Notes under the pieces: generated by a model | What the model was told of the DNA's origin: nothing | Database searches by the model: none | The model's input: the letters and a program-made list of their open reading frames with translations, nothing else | NCBI GenBank assembly: GCA_022735835.1 | Contig: DYZU01000205.1 | Location: 1 to 32,486, forward strand | Reading direction: 5' to 3' | Length of the DNA: 32,486 nucleotides | Source: Thermincola sp. | GTDB lineage: Bacteria > Bacillota > Thermincolia > Thermincolales > UBA2595 | Made by a program: the position numbers and the translations under genes | Shown here: piece by piece, positions 1 through 7,452 of the stretch | Position numbering within the stretch: position 1 is the first letter of the stretch | Layout: every line of letters begins with the position of its first letter

Positions 1-26
1 CGCTCGCAGGAATATACCTGCCCGTC
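1..26 (-). repeat. 26-nt edge repeat, copy A
   Basis: Read on the minus strand this begins GACGGGCAGGTATATTCC and ends GAGCG. It matches 23 of 26 positions of a second copy at the right edge of the window on the plus strand. It overlaps the last two bases of the NUDIX gene's stop codon and contains a small hairpin (GCAGG, TATATT, CCTGC). Both copies point out of the window, toward genes that cannot be seen. A dispersed intergenic element is one reading; two copies are too few to prove it. Confidence 0.5.
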
Positions 27-579
27 AAATATTTTTTAGGACAGCTCCATTTTTGATCGTCCTCTGTCCGGCTAAAAATATTCCAACTATAGTTTTGGCA
101 TCCTTGATTTCGCCGGTACGGATCAGTTCCAGCGCTTTTGCCAAAGGCATTTCGTGAACCTCGATAAATTCATCATTATCCGGACTCTTTTTCTCCTGGT
201 ACAATCCTCTGGCTAAATACATGTACATAATTTCGTCACTGAAACCCGGGGTGGTATAAAAAGTGGATACATGCTCCCATTCTCTTGCTCCGTAACCTGT
301 TTCCTCAGCCAGTTCACGTCTGGCACATTCCAGGGGATCTTCATCTCTCTCCAGCTTCCCGGCCGGCAACTCCCATAATACCTCCCCTGCCGGATACCGG
401 AATTGTCGGATCAGCAACACTTCCCCCGAATCATTAAGAGCGGCCACTGCTGCCGCCCCCGGATGGACCACTACCTCTCTGGCAGTTTGTTTACCGTCCG
501 GGAGGACGACCGTGTCCAGTTTTAAATCCAGGATTTTTCCCCTGTATATCCACTGGCTTTCGACTTGCTTTTCTTGCAC
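25..579 (-). CDS. nudF: ADP-ribose pyrophosphatase, NUDIX family
   Basis: This 184-residue protein probably hydrolyses ADP-ribose to AMP and ribose 5-phosphate in the cytoplasm. A complete Nudix box runs from G74 to G96 (GKLERDEDPLECARRELAEE, then TG), preceded by the ELPAG segment usual in ADP-ribose pyrophosphatases and followed by an FYTTPGFSDE stretch typical of NudF. Length and layout match Bacillus NudF. The start is GTG, with GAGGGG just upstream; that ribosome site overlaps the stop codon of the methyltransferase gene, so the two are probably translationally coupled. It is the last gene of an ftsW-like, methyltransferase, nudF operon. Exact substrate preference cannot be read from sequence. 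Confidence 0.9.
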   Translation of the reverse strand: MQEKQVESQWIYRGKILDLKLDTVVLPDGKQTAREVVVHPGAAAVAALNDSGEVLLIRQFRYPAGEVLWELPAGKLERDEDPLECARRELAEETGYGAREWEHVSTFYTTPGFSDEIMYMYLARGLYQEKKSPDNDEFIEVHEMPLAKALELIRTGEIKDAKTIVGIFLAGQRTIKNGAVLKNI

Positions 580-582
580 CGT

Positions 583-2661
583 TTACCCCTCTTCCATCAG
601 GTTTTTTATTTCCTGCCTTTTTTGTTCGTTTATCCTCATAAACTTCATAACCGCATCGGCTTCTTTCGAGTCAAGGCCGTACAATAAAAAAACCAGCGCC
701 TCGGCTTTGCATACCGCCAATTCCGTTTCTTTTGAAGGCTGTTTTTCCCTGCCGGCACAGTCATCCAGCAGCTGTTGTCCCAGGGTAATGATATCGCTTA
801 CCAGTTTTTTCTTGACCAGGCTGGGGCCGGCCTGCCCGGAATAAACAGGGATGTTGGCGATATACGTGCTGTTGAACCTAAGGTAACCTCCTGACAGGTG
901 GACAGGCCAGTACATTACCCTGTAGTAAAAATTTAATACCATTGAATTAAACAATACACCCAGGTATCTTAAGTCCAATTCCGTTTCCGTTTCTCTTATA
1001 AAATAAACCCTTCCCAATACGCTGTCTGAATAGTCGACGGCCGCCTTTAACTTTTTGGCGATGCCGGGAATTACCAGTTTAGGCCCTTGAAATTCCTCCC
1101 GGTCTGCCGAATTAATATGCCTGGTATCAATATAGTCATGGTTTATTATTTTATACGGTTTGATATGGCCTGCCCGAATGAACGGGTAAATACCTCCATA
1201 AAGCGTGCCGGATTCCGGTGGGATTTTGCTAACCCACTTATTGAATCCCGTCTCGGCCAACCCGCACCTGATAACTTTCCTGGGAACCCGTCCCCTGATC
1301 CCTTCGATTTTGTTTATCACAGGTAAAATTTCACCGTTTAATTGCGTCGTGATTAAATAATCACTGTGACCGCGGAAAAAATCCTGGTCTATCTCCACTG
1401 GCGCGGATTCCGCCAGTTCTTCCCAGTTGTCAACCCTGTAAATTCTTACGAGATTTTTTCCCTCGGCGGGTTTTCTTTTCTCCACCGTTATGATAACGGG
1501 ATAAGCGGAAGCATTTTCAAAAGCCTTTATGGTTGAAACGTCGATTAACTTGATAAGTCTGTTTTTGTGCAGGATTTCCTGCCTGAGGGACTTCCCGTAA
1601 TCCGCCGCCAGGAATTTGTTGGAGGTTATATAACATAAAAGACCCTTTTTTTTCAGCAGGTTAACGCCCTGCTCCAAAAAAGGCACCGATAAATCAAACT
1701 GCCTCCTGGCGGAAAGATAATTTTCCCGGTAATATCTTTTTTCATCTGCCGGGATCAATTTATTGGAAATATAAGGCGGATTGCCGATTACCAGGTCAAA
1801 CCCTTTTTGGTCCCGGGATATCCCAGTTCCAAAAACGGACGGAAACATTTCTCCCCAGTTGATTCCTCCGGAGATCACTTTATCCGGAGCGGCCAGGGCA
1901 TTACCTGTCTTAAACTGTTTTTGCAGCTGCAATTTTATTTGGTCAGCGCCGAGATTTTGGGGGTCCGCCGCCAGAACAGCGACAGTTAAGACAAAAATGC
2001 TGAGGTCAACCGCTTCTTCGTCAATATCCGTCCCGTAAACCGACTCGAGAGCCTCCTGCCCTGACAATCCCCATCTCAGCAACTGCCTGCATATTTCTAC
2101 CGGAAAGGAAGCTCCCCCGCAGGCCGGGTCGAGAGCCTTAAAACTCCTGAGACGGTGTTCACCCGCAGAATCAGCCAGGTAATTGAGTGATTGCTCCACC
2201 ATGTATCTCACTATATAGGAAGGAGTATAATACGAACCCTGCTTTTTTCTGGCGGAACACCCTTCCGCCGGGGCAAAGGCTCCGGCGCAAGCGCTACCGA
2301 TCATGAACTCATGAACCTGCCCGGGGATGTGCAGCAGTTCATCATCCCTGACATCCTGCAAACAGTCGTTGATTTTTGCTACAGTTCTGGCATGGTTTTC
2401 CCATTCAGATGCGATTTCCTTAAAAAAACAAGAAAATACCTGCATTAAGGGAGCGTTTCTGGCCATCATTGCAGCAACATCGCGTTTGCTCCACCGGCCG
2501 CATTCCCCGTGATTTTCAGGATGTAAAAGCCTGTCAGCAACAACCAGCAACACAATATTTTTAACGGTCCGGGCCTCCGGTCCCGGTGAAGCGCCGTTGT
2601 CGCCAGTCCGGTGCCCGGCCAGGGCTTGAAAGATCTTGTTGGGAAGACAATAATTATTCAT
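583..2661 (-). CDS. Solitary N6-adenine DNA methyltransferase (Eco57I/TaqI-like)
   Basis: This 692-residue protein is an S-adenosylmethionine-dependent DNA adenine methyltransferase of the gamma class. A GSYYTP element (residues 142-147) precedes AdoMet-binding motif I DPACGG (178-183), and catalytic motif IV NPPY is at 294-297. The C-terminal 250 or so residues resemble the TaqI-like target-recognition domain (GGIYPFIRAGHIKPY; later MYWPVHLSGGYLRFN). The first 130 residues show no evident PD-(D/E)xK nuclease motif, and no restriction gene is adjacent, so it looks like an orphan methyltransferase rather than a type IIG enzyme. The ATG overlaps the end of the ftsW-like gene by 4 nt, with AGGTGA upstream. 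The recognition sequence is unknown; an epigenetic role is possible but inferred. Confidence 0.85.
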   Translation of the reverse strand: MNNYCLPNKIFQALAGHRTGDNGASPGPEARTVKNIVLLVVADRLLHPENHGECGRWSKRDVAAMMARNAPLMQVFSCFFKEIASEWENHARTVAKINDCLQDVRDDELLHIPGQVHEFMIGSACAGAFAPAEGCSARKKQGSYYTPSYIVRYMVEQSLNYLADSAGEHRLRSFKALDPACGGASFPVEICRQLLRWGLSGQEALESVYGTDIDEEAVDLSIFVLTVAVLAADPQNLGADQIKLQLQKQFKTGNALAAPDKVISGGINWGEMFPSVFGTGISRDQKGFDLVIGNPPYISNKLIPADEKRYYRENYLSARRQFDLSVPFLEQGVNLLKKKGLLCYITSNKFLAADYGKSLRQEILHKNRLIKLIDVSTIKAFENASAYPVIITVEKRKPAEGKNLVRIYRVDNWEELAESAPVEIDQDFFRGHSDYLITTQLNGEILPVINKIEGIRGRVPRKVIRCGLAETGFNKWVSKIPPESGTLYGGIYPFIRAGHIKPYKIINHDYIDTRHINSADREEFQGPKLVIPGIAKKLKAAVDYSDSVLGRVYFIRETETELDLRYLGVLFNSMVLNFYYRVMYWPVHLSGGYLRFNSTYIANIPVYSGQAGPSLVKKKLVSDIITLGQQLLDDCAGREKQPSKETELAVCKAEALVFLLYGLDSKEADAVMKFMRINEQKRQEIKNLMEEG

Positions 2662-3776
2662 TCGTTCACCTGCCGCAAAAACTGCCGGTCCGTGTTAACA
2701 TACCTGGATATATTTAAAAGTATGCCTACGCCGGCCAGCTTGAATACCAGTGATGAACCGCCGTAACTGATAAAGGGAAGAGTAATCCCGGTAACCGGCA
2801 TGGAGCCGGTTACGACTGCAATATTAATAATTGCTTCCACAAGAATCATGGTCGTTATCCCGCAGGCAAACAAACTGCCGAAGTCATCCCTCGAGTTTCT
2901 GGCAATGAGGTAACCGCGGGCTCCGAAAAAGATGAACAGGAAAATGATAAACACAGCCCCGATAAAGCCGAGTTCTTCCGACACTATACTGAAAATGAAG
3001 TCCGTGTGTTGTTCGGGTATCCATTTGAATTTCTGCATTGAGCGGCCCAGCCCAACGCCCATTAGCCCGCCGGAACCGATTGCGTACAGGGATTGGATAA
3101 TTTGCCACCCAATTCCCCGCGGGGCTTTTTCCGGGTGGAGAAAAGCGAAGATCCTGTCAAGCCTGTAATCAGCCGCCAGGATAGCAACAACCGCCAGGCT
3201 TATGCCGGCAACAGCCAGGGCAGCCAGGTGCCTGTACCGCGCACCGCCGACAAACAGCATGATAAAAGAGGTGATAGCAATCACCATGGCAGTTCCCAGA
3301 TCGGGCTCCAGCACGACCAGAACGCAAACTACCGCTATCACTAACAGCGGTGGTATAAGGCCTTCCTGAAATGAGTGCATTTTGGTTCCCTTAGTACTCA
3401 TTATATGGGAAAGAATCAAAATTACACCCAATTTGACAAATTCCGAAGGCTGAAACTGATAACCTCCGATGATAATCCAGCTGTGGGCGCCGTTTATTTC
3501 TTTAAAACCAAAAACCGCCAGCAAAAGGACAACGCTTGCCACTGCCGTCGGAATAACAAGCTTCCTAAACTTCCGGTAGTTGTAGTGGGATGTCAGGTAC
3601 ATGGCTCCCAGGCCCAAGGCAACCCACACCAGCTGCTTTTTAAAGTAACGGTAGATATCCCGGTTCTCCCCCGAAACCGAAACCGGAGAACTGGCGCTTA
3701 AAACCATAATAATTCCAATGCACAACAGTAATAACACCGGAATAAGGGCATACCAGTCAATTGTCCGTTTCCGCAC
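2658..3776 (-). CDS. ftsW: SEDS peptidoglycan polymerase (FtsW/SpoVE/RodA family)
   Basis: This 372-residue multi-pass membrane protein belongs to the SEDS glycosyltransferases, which polymerise lipid II into glycan strands with a class B PBP partner. Family signatures are clear: GAHSWI...FQPSEF near residue 97-113, EPDLGTA near 157, PEQHTDFIF around 255-262 with the catalytic-type Asp (D259), and LPFISYGGSSL near the C terminus. HTDFIFSIVSEELGFIG and PVTGITLPF fit FtsW/SpoVE better than RodA, but the exact paralogue (vegetative or sporulation) cannot be settled. The start is GTG with AAGGGGAT upstream. It is first in an operon with the methyltransferase and NUDIX genes. No convincing sigma-A promoter was found in the roughly 125 nt upstream. 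Confidence 0.9.
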   Translation of the reverse strand: MRKRTIDWYALIPVLLLLCIGIIMVLSASSPVSVSGENRDIYRYFKKQLVWVALGLGAMYLTSHYNYRKFRKLVIPTAVASVVLLLAVFGFKEINGAHSWIIIGGYQFQPSEFVKLGVILILSHIMSTKGTKMHSFQEGLIPPLLVIAVVCVLVVLEPDLGTAMVIAITSFIMLFVGGARYRHLAALAVAGISLAVVAILAADYRLDRIFAFLHPEKAPRGIGWQIIQSLYAIGSGGLMGVGLGRSMQKFKWIPEQHTDFIFSIVSEELGFIGAVFIIFLFIFFGARGYLIARNSRDDFGSLFACGITTMILVEAIINIAVVTGSMPVTGITLPFISYGGSSLVFKLAGVGILLNISRYVNTDRQFLRQVNE

Positions 3777-3902
3777 TTTCTTATCCCCTTTGACGGTGAA
3801 TCATCCATCATTAATGTTTTCTACGTTAAATACCGAAAATCCTGTAGACTTCCGGCCAATACTTAAAGTCAGAATAATGTGGATATTCCAGGCCGTACCT
3901 AT

Positions 3903-4526
3903 TCATTCAGCCTGTAACTTCCGGACCAGGGCTGCCGCTTCCAATGCTACACCACCGTCCCTGACAGTTTTTAAAACACCTAAAGCCTGGTCTCGCTTGT
4001 TCAACCGGAGATATGTTTTCCCCAACCACAGCCTGGCCTCCCCGTTCGTTTCGTCAAGTTTAACCGCTTCTTCCAGCCTGGCTCTTGCTTTTCCGTAATA
4101 CCTCAGCTGGTAGTAAGTTTTCCCCAGTATTATCCTCGTGGGCACATGTTCAGGTGATTTTTGAGCCACAGTTTCAAGCCTTGCCACCCCTTCTCCGTAT
4201 TGCCGGAACTTTAAATTTATCAGGCCCAGGCAGTAAATGGCGGAAATGTTTTCCTCCTCATGAGCTATTCTTTCCATGATATCCCTGGCCCTGGCATATT
4301 CCCCCAGGTGGTATAAAACCCACCCCTGTTTTAACCTGTCTTCCCGGGACTCTTGAATTTCCAGCTGGCGCTCCACAAAACTGTTTGCTAATATTCTCCA
4401 TACACCTTGAAATGCGGGAATGTCCAACTGAATCATGACCCCTGCCAGGATTAAAAACACTCCGGCCAAGAAGAGTCTTTTCCCCGGATTGCCTGTTTTT
4501 ACAAACTCCCTGCCCAGTTGCCGCAC
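3903..4526 (-). CDS. Membrane-anchored TPR-repeat protein
   Basis: This is a protein of about 207 residues. Residues 18-40 form one hydrophobic segment (RLFLAGVFLILAGVMI), likely a membrane anchor. From about residue 60 onward there are at least three tetratricopeptide-like helix pairs (GWVLYHLGEYARARDIME; ILGKTYYQLRYYGKARARLE; WLGKTYLRLNKRDQALGVL). TPRs mediate protein-protein contacts; no catalytic motif is seen. The start is uncertain: the GTG used here directly abuts GGGGGAGG, which leaves no normal spacing, and a TTG about 20 codons in (after GGGGAAAAG) is an alternative. It lies upstream of ftsW on the same strand, separated by about 126 nt. A cell-envelope role is inference from context only. 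Confidence 0.7.
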   Translation of the reverse strand: MRQLGREFVKTGNPGKRLFLAGVFLILAGVMIQLDIPAFQGVWRILANSFVERQLEIQESREDRLKQGWVLYHLGEYARARDIMERIAHEEENISAIYCLGLINLKFRQYGEGVARLETVAQKSPEHVPTRIILGKTYYQLRYYGKARARLEEAVKLDETNGEARLWLGKTYLRLNKRDQALGVLKTVRDGGVALEAAALVRKLQAE

Positions 4527-4642
4527 CTCCCCCGGTTTTGTCAGTTACATTGTACACCGGAGGGGCTTAAAATATTGTTGAAAAGGCTCGTCTGGTCATC
4601 AACAAATAACTGCAAAATCAGCTACTTCACACCGGACAACAA

Positions 4643-4669
4643 TAAAAAAGCTCCCTTTGTTCAGGAGCT
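4643..4669 (-). terminator. Rho-independent terminator after the DUF3786 gene
   Basis: On the minus strand AGCTCC pairs with GGAGCT across a loop of about 9 nt, followed by TTTTTTATTG. The TGA stop codon of the upstream gene lies just inside the hairpin, so the terminator starts within the coding sequence. Confidence 0.8.
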
Positions 4670-5284
4670 CTGAAGCAGTTTGCCCAAATGATAAATCACC
4701 AGCCCGGAAATCACGGCATAGTCCTCAGTGGGGAGGTAATTGGGGGCCGAAGCGTCAAAAAGAATATTGCCGGAGGCCGGGAACTCGTCGTCCCCGCTCC
4801 AGATTACATAGGTGACAGGTACTCTGGGAAACACATTGATCGTGACGCTGGTATCACCAATATTACCCTCCTTACCGCCCAGGGTTTTGGCCAGTCTCAC
4901 CAGGTCCTCCTGCCGTTGTGCAAACAGGTTCAGCAGCGGCTTGACTGCCCTTCTGGTAAACGGCTCAATATAAATGGCGCCGTCGGGCAATTCCTTGAAG
5001 GAAACTAATTTGTTCTGCAGGGGAGCTCCGTTGGCGTTATAAAGATAATGCAAGATCAGTATCTTTACTGTAAGTTCCACTTCACCCTCTTTGGGGGCAA
5101 ATTCCACTTTTCCGTCCGGATAAGAGACAGTGTACTTTTTTCCCAGGTATTCGACGGTAAAAACCCCCGCTTCCGGATCGTAGTCAACCCCGGCATTGCG
5201 GGCCATTTCCCGAGGTTCTTTCATGGCAAGTTTTTCAACTGCATACTTGTAAGTCACATCAAGATTCATGTATGTTTTTGTCAA
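4661..5284 (-). CDS. DUF3786 domain protein
   Basis: This 207-residue cytoplasmic protein matches what I know of family DUF3786: a central KILILHYLYNANGAPLQ segment, SFKELPDGAIYIEPF, then FPRVPVTYVIWSGDDEFP and LFDASAPNYLPTED. Function is unknown; the family is common in anaerobic Clostridia and sulfate reducers. The ORF track begins further upstream at 5323, but a TTG at 5284 preceded by AAGGGGGA with 6-7 nt spacing is a far better start and removes an overlap with the glycosyltransferase gene. An ATG five codons later lacks its own ribosome site. The gene follows the glycosyltransferase by 13 nt, probably cotranscribed, and ends in a strong terminator. Confidence 0.8.
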   Translation of the reverse strand: MTKTYMNLDVTYKYAVEKLAMKEPREMARNAGVDYDPEAGVFTVEYLGKKYTVSYPDGKVEFAPKEGEVELTVKILILHYLYNANGAPLQNKLVSFKELPDGAIYIEPFTRRAVKPLLNLFAQRQEDLVRLAKTLGGKEGNIGDTSVTINVFPRVPVTYVIWSGDDEFPASGNILFDASAPNYLPTEDYAVISGLVIYHLGKLLQSS

Positions 5285-5297
5285 AAAAAGTCCCCCT

Positions 5298-6401
5298 TTA
5301 CTGTACGGTTTCCAAATAGTCAACCAACTTTTCGGCTGCCCGGGGCTTCCCGATCAGGGAAGCCATTTCTTTTATCTGGTTCAACCTTTTTTCATTTGCC
5401 AGCAGTTGTTTTAATTGAGGCACGAGATGGGAAATTTTTCTGACCTTGACCGCCACACCGCTGTTCAGCAGGAACTCCGTGTTCCTGGACTCCTGTCCGG
5501 GCAGGGGAGCTGCGATTATCATCGGTAAACCCATGGCCAAAACCTCGGCGGTGGTCAGGCCTCCCGGTTTGGTAATAATAATATCTGAAGCCCCCATTAC
5601 TTCGGCCATATTATCAATGTAGCCAAACACTTTTAAACTGTTCCTGGTTTTAACGAGCTGGAGTTTGGTCCTTAACCGGTCATTTTTACCCGTGACAGAC
5701 ACTACCTGCAGGTCAAGGTCAGAGTTGCCGAGTGTCTCGATCGCATTTTCGATTTCACCCAAACCCAGGCCTCCGCCCATGACCAGCACGGTTGTCTTAT
5801 CCTCAAGACCAAACTTTTCCCTGACTTCAGGTTTGTTCGGCCGTTCCGAAAACTGTTTCCTTAAGGGTATGCCGGTAGCCATGATTTTCTCATCAGGAAC
5901 ACGGTACTCTTGCATCTGGTATCTTAATTCGTCACACGGCAGAACATACCTGTCGATCTGCTCATGAATCCAAAAGGGATGGACAGTGAAATCAGTCATA
6001 ACACTAATCAAGGGGACCGTAAACTTGCCCTTCGCCCTTAATATCGACAGAATGCCTGCCGGAAAAGCATGGGTACAGACTATCACCTGCGGTTCAGATT
6101 CTTTAATCAGCCTTTCCATTTTTACTGAGGCCAATCTGGACAGGACGTTTTTCAGGTCAATAAATTTGTCTCCTTCTTCCGCCTGTTCATAAAGATAGCC
6201 CCAGATTTTAGGGTTAAATTTCAGGCTTTCTATGTAGCTCCCGGTGATGACCTTGTCTAAAACCGGGTTAATGTACTTGAATGTATCTACAATACGGGTG
6301 CGACAGTCGGGATAGCGGTGCAGAACTTCCTGGACCACCGCCTGGGCCGCGAGGTTATGCCCGGAACCGATAGAAACCGAAAACAGCAGGACGCTTTTCA
6401 T
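5298..6401 (-). CDS. MGDG synthase/UgtP-type glycosyltransferase
   Basis: This 367-residue GT28-like enzyme resembles processive diacylglycerol beta-glucosyltransferase (UgtP) and plant MGDG synthase, related to MurG. Near the N terminus is the acceptor-site motif SVSIGSGHNLAA. A middle segment VCTHAFPAGI and MTDFTVHPFWIHEQIDRYVLP is typical of the UgtP/MGD group, and the C-terminal half has ITKPGGLTTAEVLAMGLPMI, the sugar-nucleotide binding loop. The likely role is transfer of sugar from a UDP-sugar to a membrane lipid at the inner membrane face. The ORF track starts 33 codons too early; the ATG at 6401 has GGAGAG at good spacing. The preceding mini-rubredoxin gene ends about 40 nt upstream, with a hairpin between. 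The sugar donor is not deducible. Confidence 0.85.
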   Translation of the reverse strand: MKSVLLFSVSIGSGHNLAAQAVVQEVLHRYPDCRTRIVDTFKYINPVLDKVITGSYIESLKFNPKIWGYLYEQAEEGDKFIDLKNVLSRLASVKMERLIKESEPQVIVCTHAFPAGILSILRAKGKFTVPLISVMTDFTVHPFWIHEQIDRYVLPCDELRYQMQEYRVPDEKIMATGIPLRKQFSERPNKPEVREKFGLEDKTTVLVMGGGLGLGEIENAIETLGNSDLDLQVVSVTGKNDRLRTKLQLVKTRNSLKVFGYIDNMAEVMGASDIIITKPGGLTTAEVLAMGLPMIIAAPLPGQESRNTEFLLNSGVAVKVRKISHLVPQLKQLLANEKRLNQIKEMASLIGKPRAAEKLVDYLETVQ

Positions 6402-6418
6402 CTTATCTCTCCAAACAC

Positions 6419-6440
6419 AAAAGCAGCAAACGCTGCTTTT
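6419..6440 (-). terminator. Hairpin between the mini-rubredoxin and glycosyltransferase genes
   Basis: AAAAGCAGC and GCTGCTTTT form a perfect 9-bp stem with a 4-nt loop, starting at the stop codon of the rubredoxin-like gene. The following TTTTGTGTTTGG is a modest U tract, so it may be a partial terminator or attenuator. The glycosyltransferase ribosome site lies just downstream. Confidence 0.55.
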
Positions 6441-6562
6441 TATTTGCTTTTGTTGGTATCCTGTTTGGTAAATGAGTCTGTTGCCCCACATTGTGGACAT
6501 TTTCTGGGCTTACACCTGGTCTCCTTGGTAAAACCGCAGCTTCCGCAAACAAAAACAGCCAT
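6440..6562 (-). CDS. RCKP-type rubredoxin-like zinc-ribbon protein
   Basis: This 40-residue protein is not in the ORF track because of its size. It has two CxxC knuckles, CGSC at residues 6-9 and CPQC at 22-25, and the diagnostic ETRCKPRKCPQCGA segment of RCKP-type rubredoxin-like proteins; the tail is short and lysine-rich. The family is small, probably binds iron or zinc through four cysteines, and has no proven function. An ATG follows AAGGGGG at good spacing, and a near-perfect sigma-A promoter lies upstream, so expression is likely. The next gene downstream is a glycosyltransferase, after a hairpin. A redox role is inference. Confidence 0.8.
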   Translation of the reverse strand: MAVFVCGSCGFTKETRCKPRKCPQCGATDSFTKQDTNKSK

Positions 6563-6593
6563 CCTTTTTCCCCCTTATATTAATGTCCTTGTT

Positions 6594-6622
6594 ATAATAT
6601 ACCACATTTTTCTCCGTGTCAA
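6594..6622 (-). promoter_or_regulatory. Sigma-A promoter for the mini-rubredoxin gene
   Basis: Minus-strand TTGACA (6617-6622) and TATTAT (6594-6599) are separated by exactly 17 bp, about 30 nt upstream of the ATG. It probably drives the mini-rubredoxin, glycosyltransferase and DUF3786 genes. Confidence 0.75.
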
Positions 6623-6677
6623 AAGCCGGTATGCGTAAAATAATACTTTTGAACCGAAATTTAATTGCGGAGGAACC

Positions 6678-7037
6678 ATGAAACACGTAAATCTAGTCGT
6701 TTTAGTAAGTATTGGCATTATCACCGGCTTAATCAACGGGCTGCTGGGAATTGGCGGGGGAACGGTGCTCATTCCTGCCATGGTATTTCTGCTGGGCGTA
6801 TCACAGCACCAGGCCCACGGCACATCCCTGGCGGTAATCCTTCCCACAACCATAGCCAGCAGTATCATATACGGTTTGAATAACGATTTGAATTTTGCCG
6901 TTACCCTGGAAGTGGTAATCGGCGGAATTATCGGCGGGTATATCGGGGCTAAATTGATGAATAAAATTCCCGCCACCAGGCTTCGCCAGTTCTTCGGAGT
7001 TTTCATGTTCCTGGCAGGATTAAGGATGATGTTTTAG
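6678..7037 (+). CDS. TauE/SafE-family permease, N-terminal half-size subunit
   Basis: This 119-residue integral membrane protein has about four hydrophobic segments and matches the first repeat of the TauE/SafE (DUF81) family: GLINGLLGIGGGTVLIPAMVFLLGVSQHQAHGTSL and a second Gly-rich segment GGIIGGYIGAKL. Full-length TauE/SafE proteins are about 250 residues with two such repeats; here each repeat has its own gene. Members export sulfite, sulfoacetate or similar organic anions; the substrate is unknown here. The ATG follows GGAGG by 4 nt. The stop codon TAG shares its last base with the GTG start of the second half, so the two are surely cotranslated and probably form one transporter. Confidence 0.85.
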   Translation: MKHVNLVVLVSIGIITGLINGLLGIGGGTVLIPAMVFLLGVSQHQAHGTSLAVILPTTIASSIIYGLNNDLNFAVTLEVVIGGIIGGYIGAKLMNKIPATRLRQFFGVFMFLAGLRMMF

Positions 7038-7393
7038 TGCTGGTTACAATTATCGGGTTTTTCGCGGGAATTTTAAGCGGCCTGGCAGTAGGAGGGGGAA
7101 CTCTTCTGGTGCCGGCCCTGGTGTTTTTAACAGATATCACGCAGCATGCCGCCCAGGGAGTCTCCCTGCTTTCCTTCATTCCCACTTCATCGGTGGCGGT
7201 ATATACTCATTACAGGCAGGGAAACGTTCGCCCCCGGCTGGCATTCTATCTGGTTTTAGGAACAGTAGCGGGAGCGGTGGCCGGAGCGATGATAGCCGCC
7301 AAAATATCAGCCCCGGTTTTAGCCAAGATCTTTGGGCTGTTTCTGATGGGGATGGGAATATACGAATTCTGCCACAAAGCCGGAAATGAATAA
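7037..7393 (+). CDS. TauE/SafE-family permease, C-terminal half-size subunit
   Basis: This 118-residue membrane protein is homologous to its neighbour and matches the second TauE/SafE repeat: GILSGLAVGGGTLLVPALVFLTDITQHAAQGVSLLSF, then a Gly/Ala-rich helix GTVAGAVAGAMIAAKI. The start is GTG, overlapping the TAG of the first half by one base (TAGTG), so translation is likely by re-initiation. Together the pair equals one normal full-length permease. It could be an ancestral unfused arrangement or a full-length gene split by a stop; the reading-frame shift between halves and the clean start favour two real genes. No promoter of its own is expected. Confidence 0.85.
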   Translation: MLVTIIGFFAGILSGLAVGGGTLLVPALVFLTDITQHAAQGVSLLSFIPTSSVAVYTHYRQGNVRPRLAFYLVLGTVAGAVAGAMIAAKISAPVLAKIFGLFLMGMGIYEFCHKAGNE

Positions 7394-7401
7394 ATATACC
7401 G

Positions 7402-7441
7402 AAAAAAAAAAGACCCGGGCAGATTTTAAATCCGCACGGTT
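7402..7441 (-). terminator. Terminator downstream of fur
   Basis: On the minus strand GCGGATT pairs with AATCTGC around a TAA loop, extended by ACC/GGT pairs, and is followed by ten T residues. It sits between the convergent permease and fur genes. Confidence 0.75.
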
Positions 7442-7452
7442 CACACAGAGTT

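Noticed and set aside
583-2661. Type IIG restriction-modification enzyme or part of a defence island
   Set aside because: No nuclease motif is visible in the N terminus and no restriction, toxin or other defence gene is nearby.
4258-4557. 99-residue ORF with an ATG upstream of the TPR gene
   Set aside because: It is in a different frame from the clear TPR repeats and ends within that gene; codon content is unlike the neighbours.
7003-7040. Frameshifted single TauE/SafE gene
   Set aside because: The second half has a natural GTG start overlapping the stop by one base and each half ends at a proper repeat boundary, so a two-gene arrangement is more likely, though a sequencing error is not excluded.
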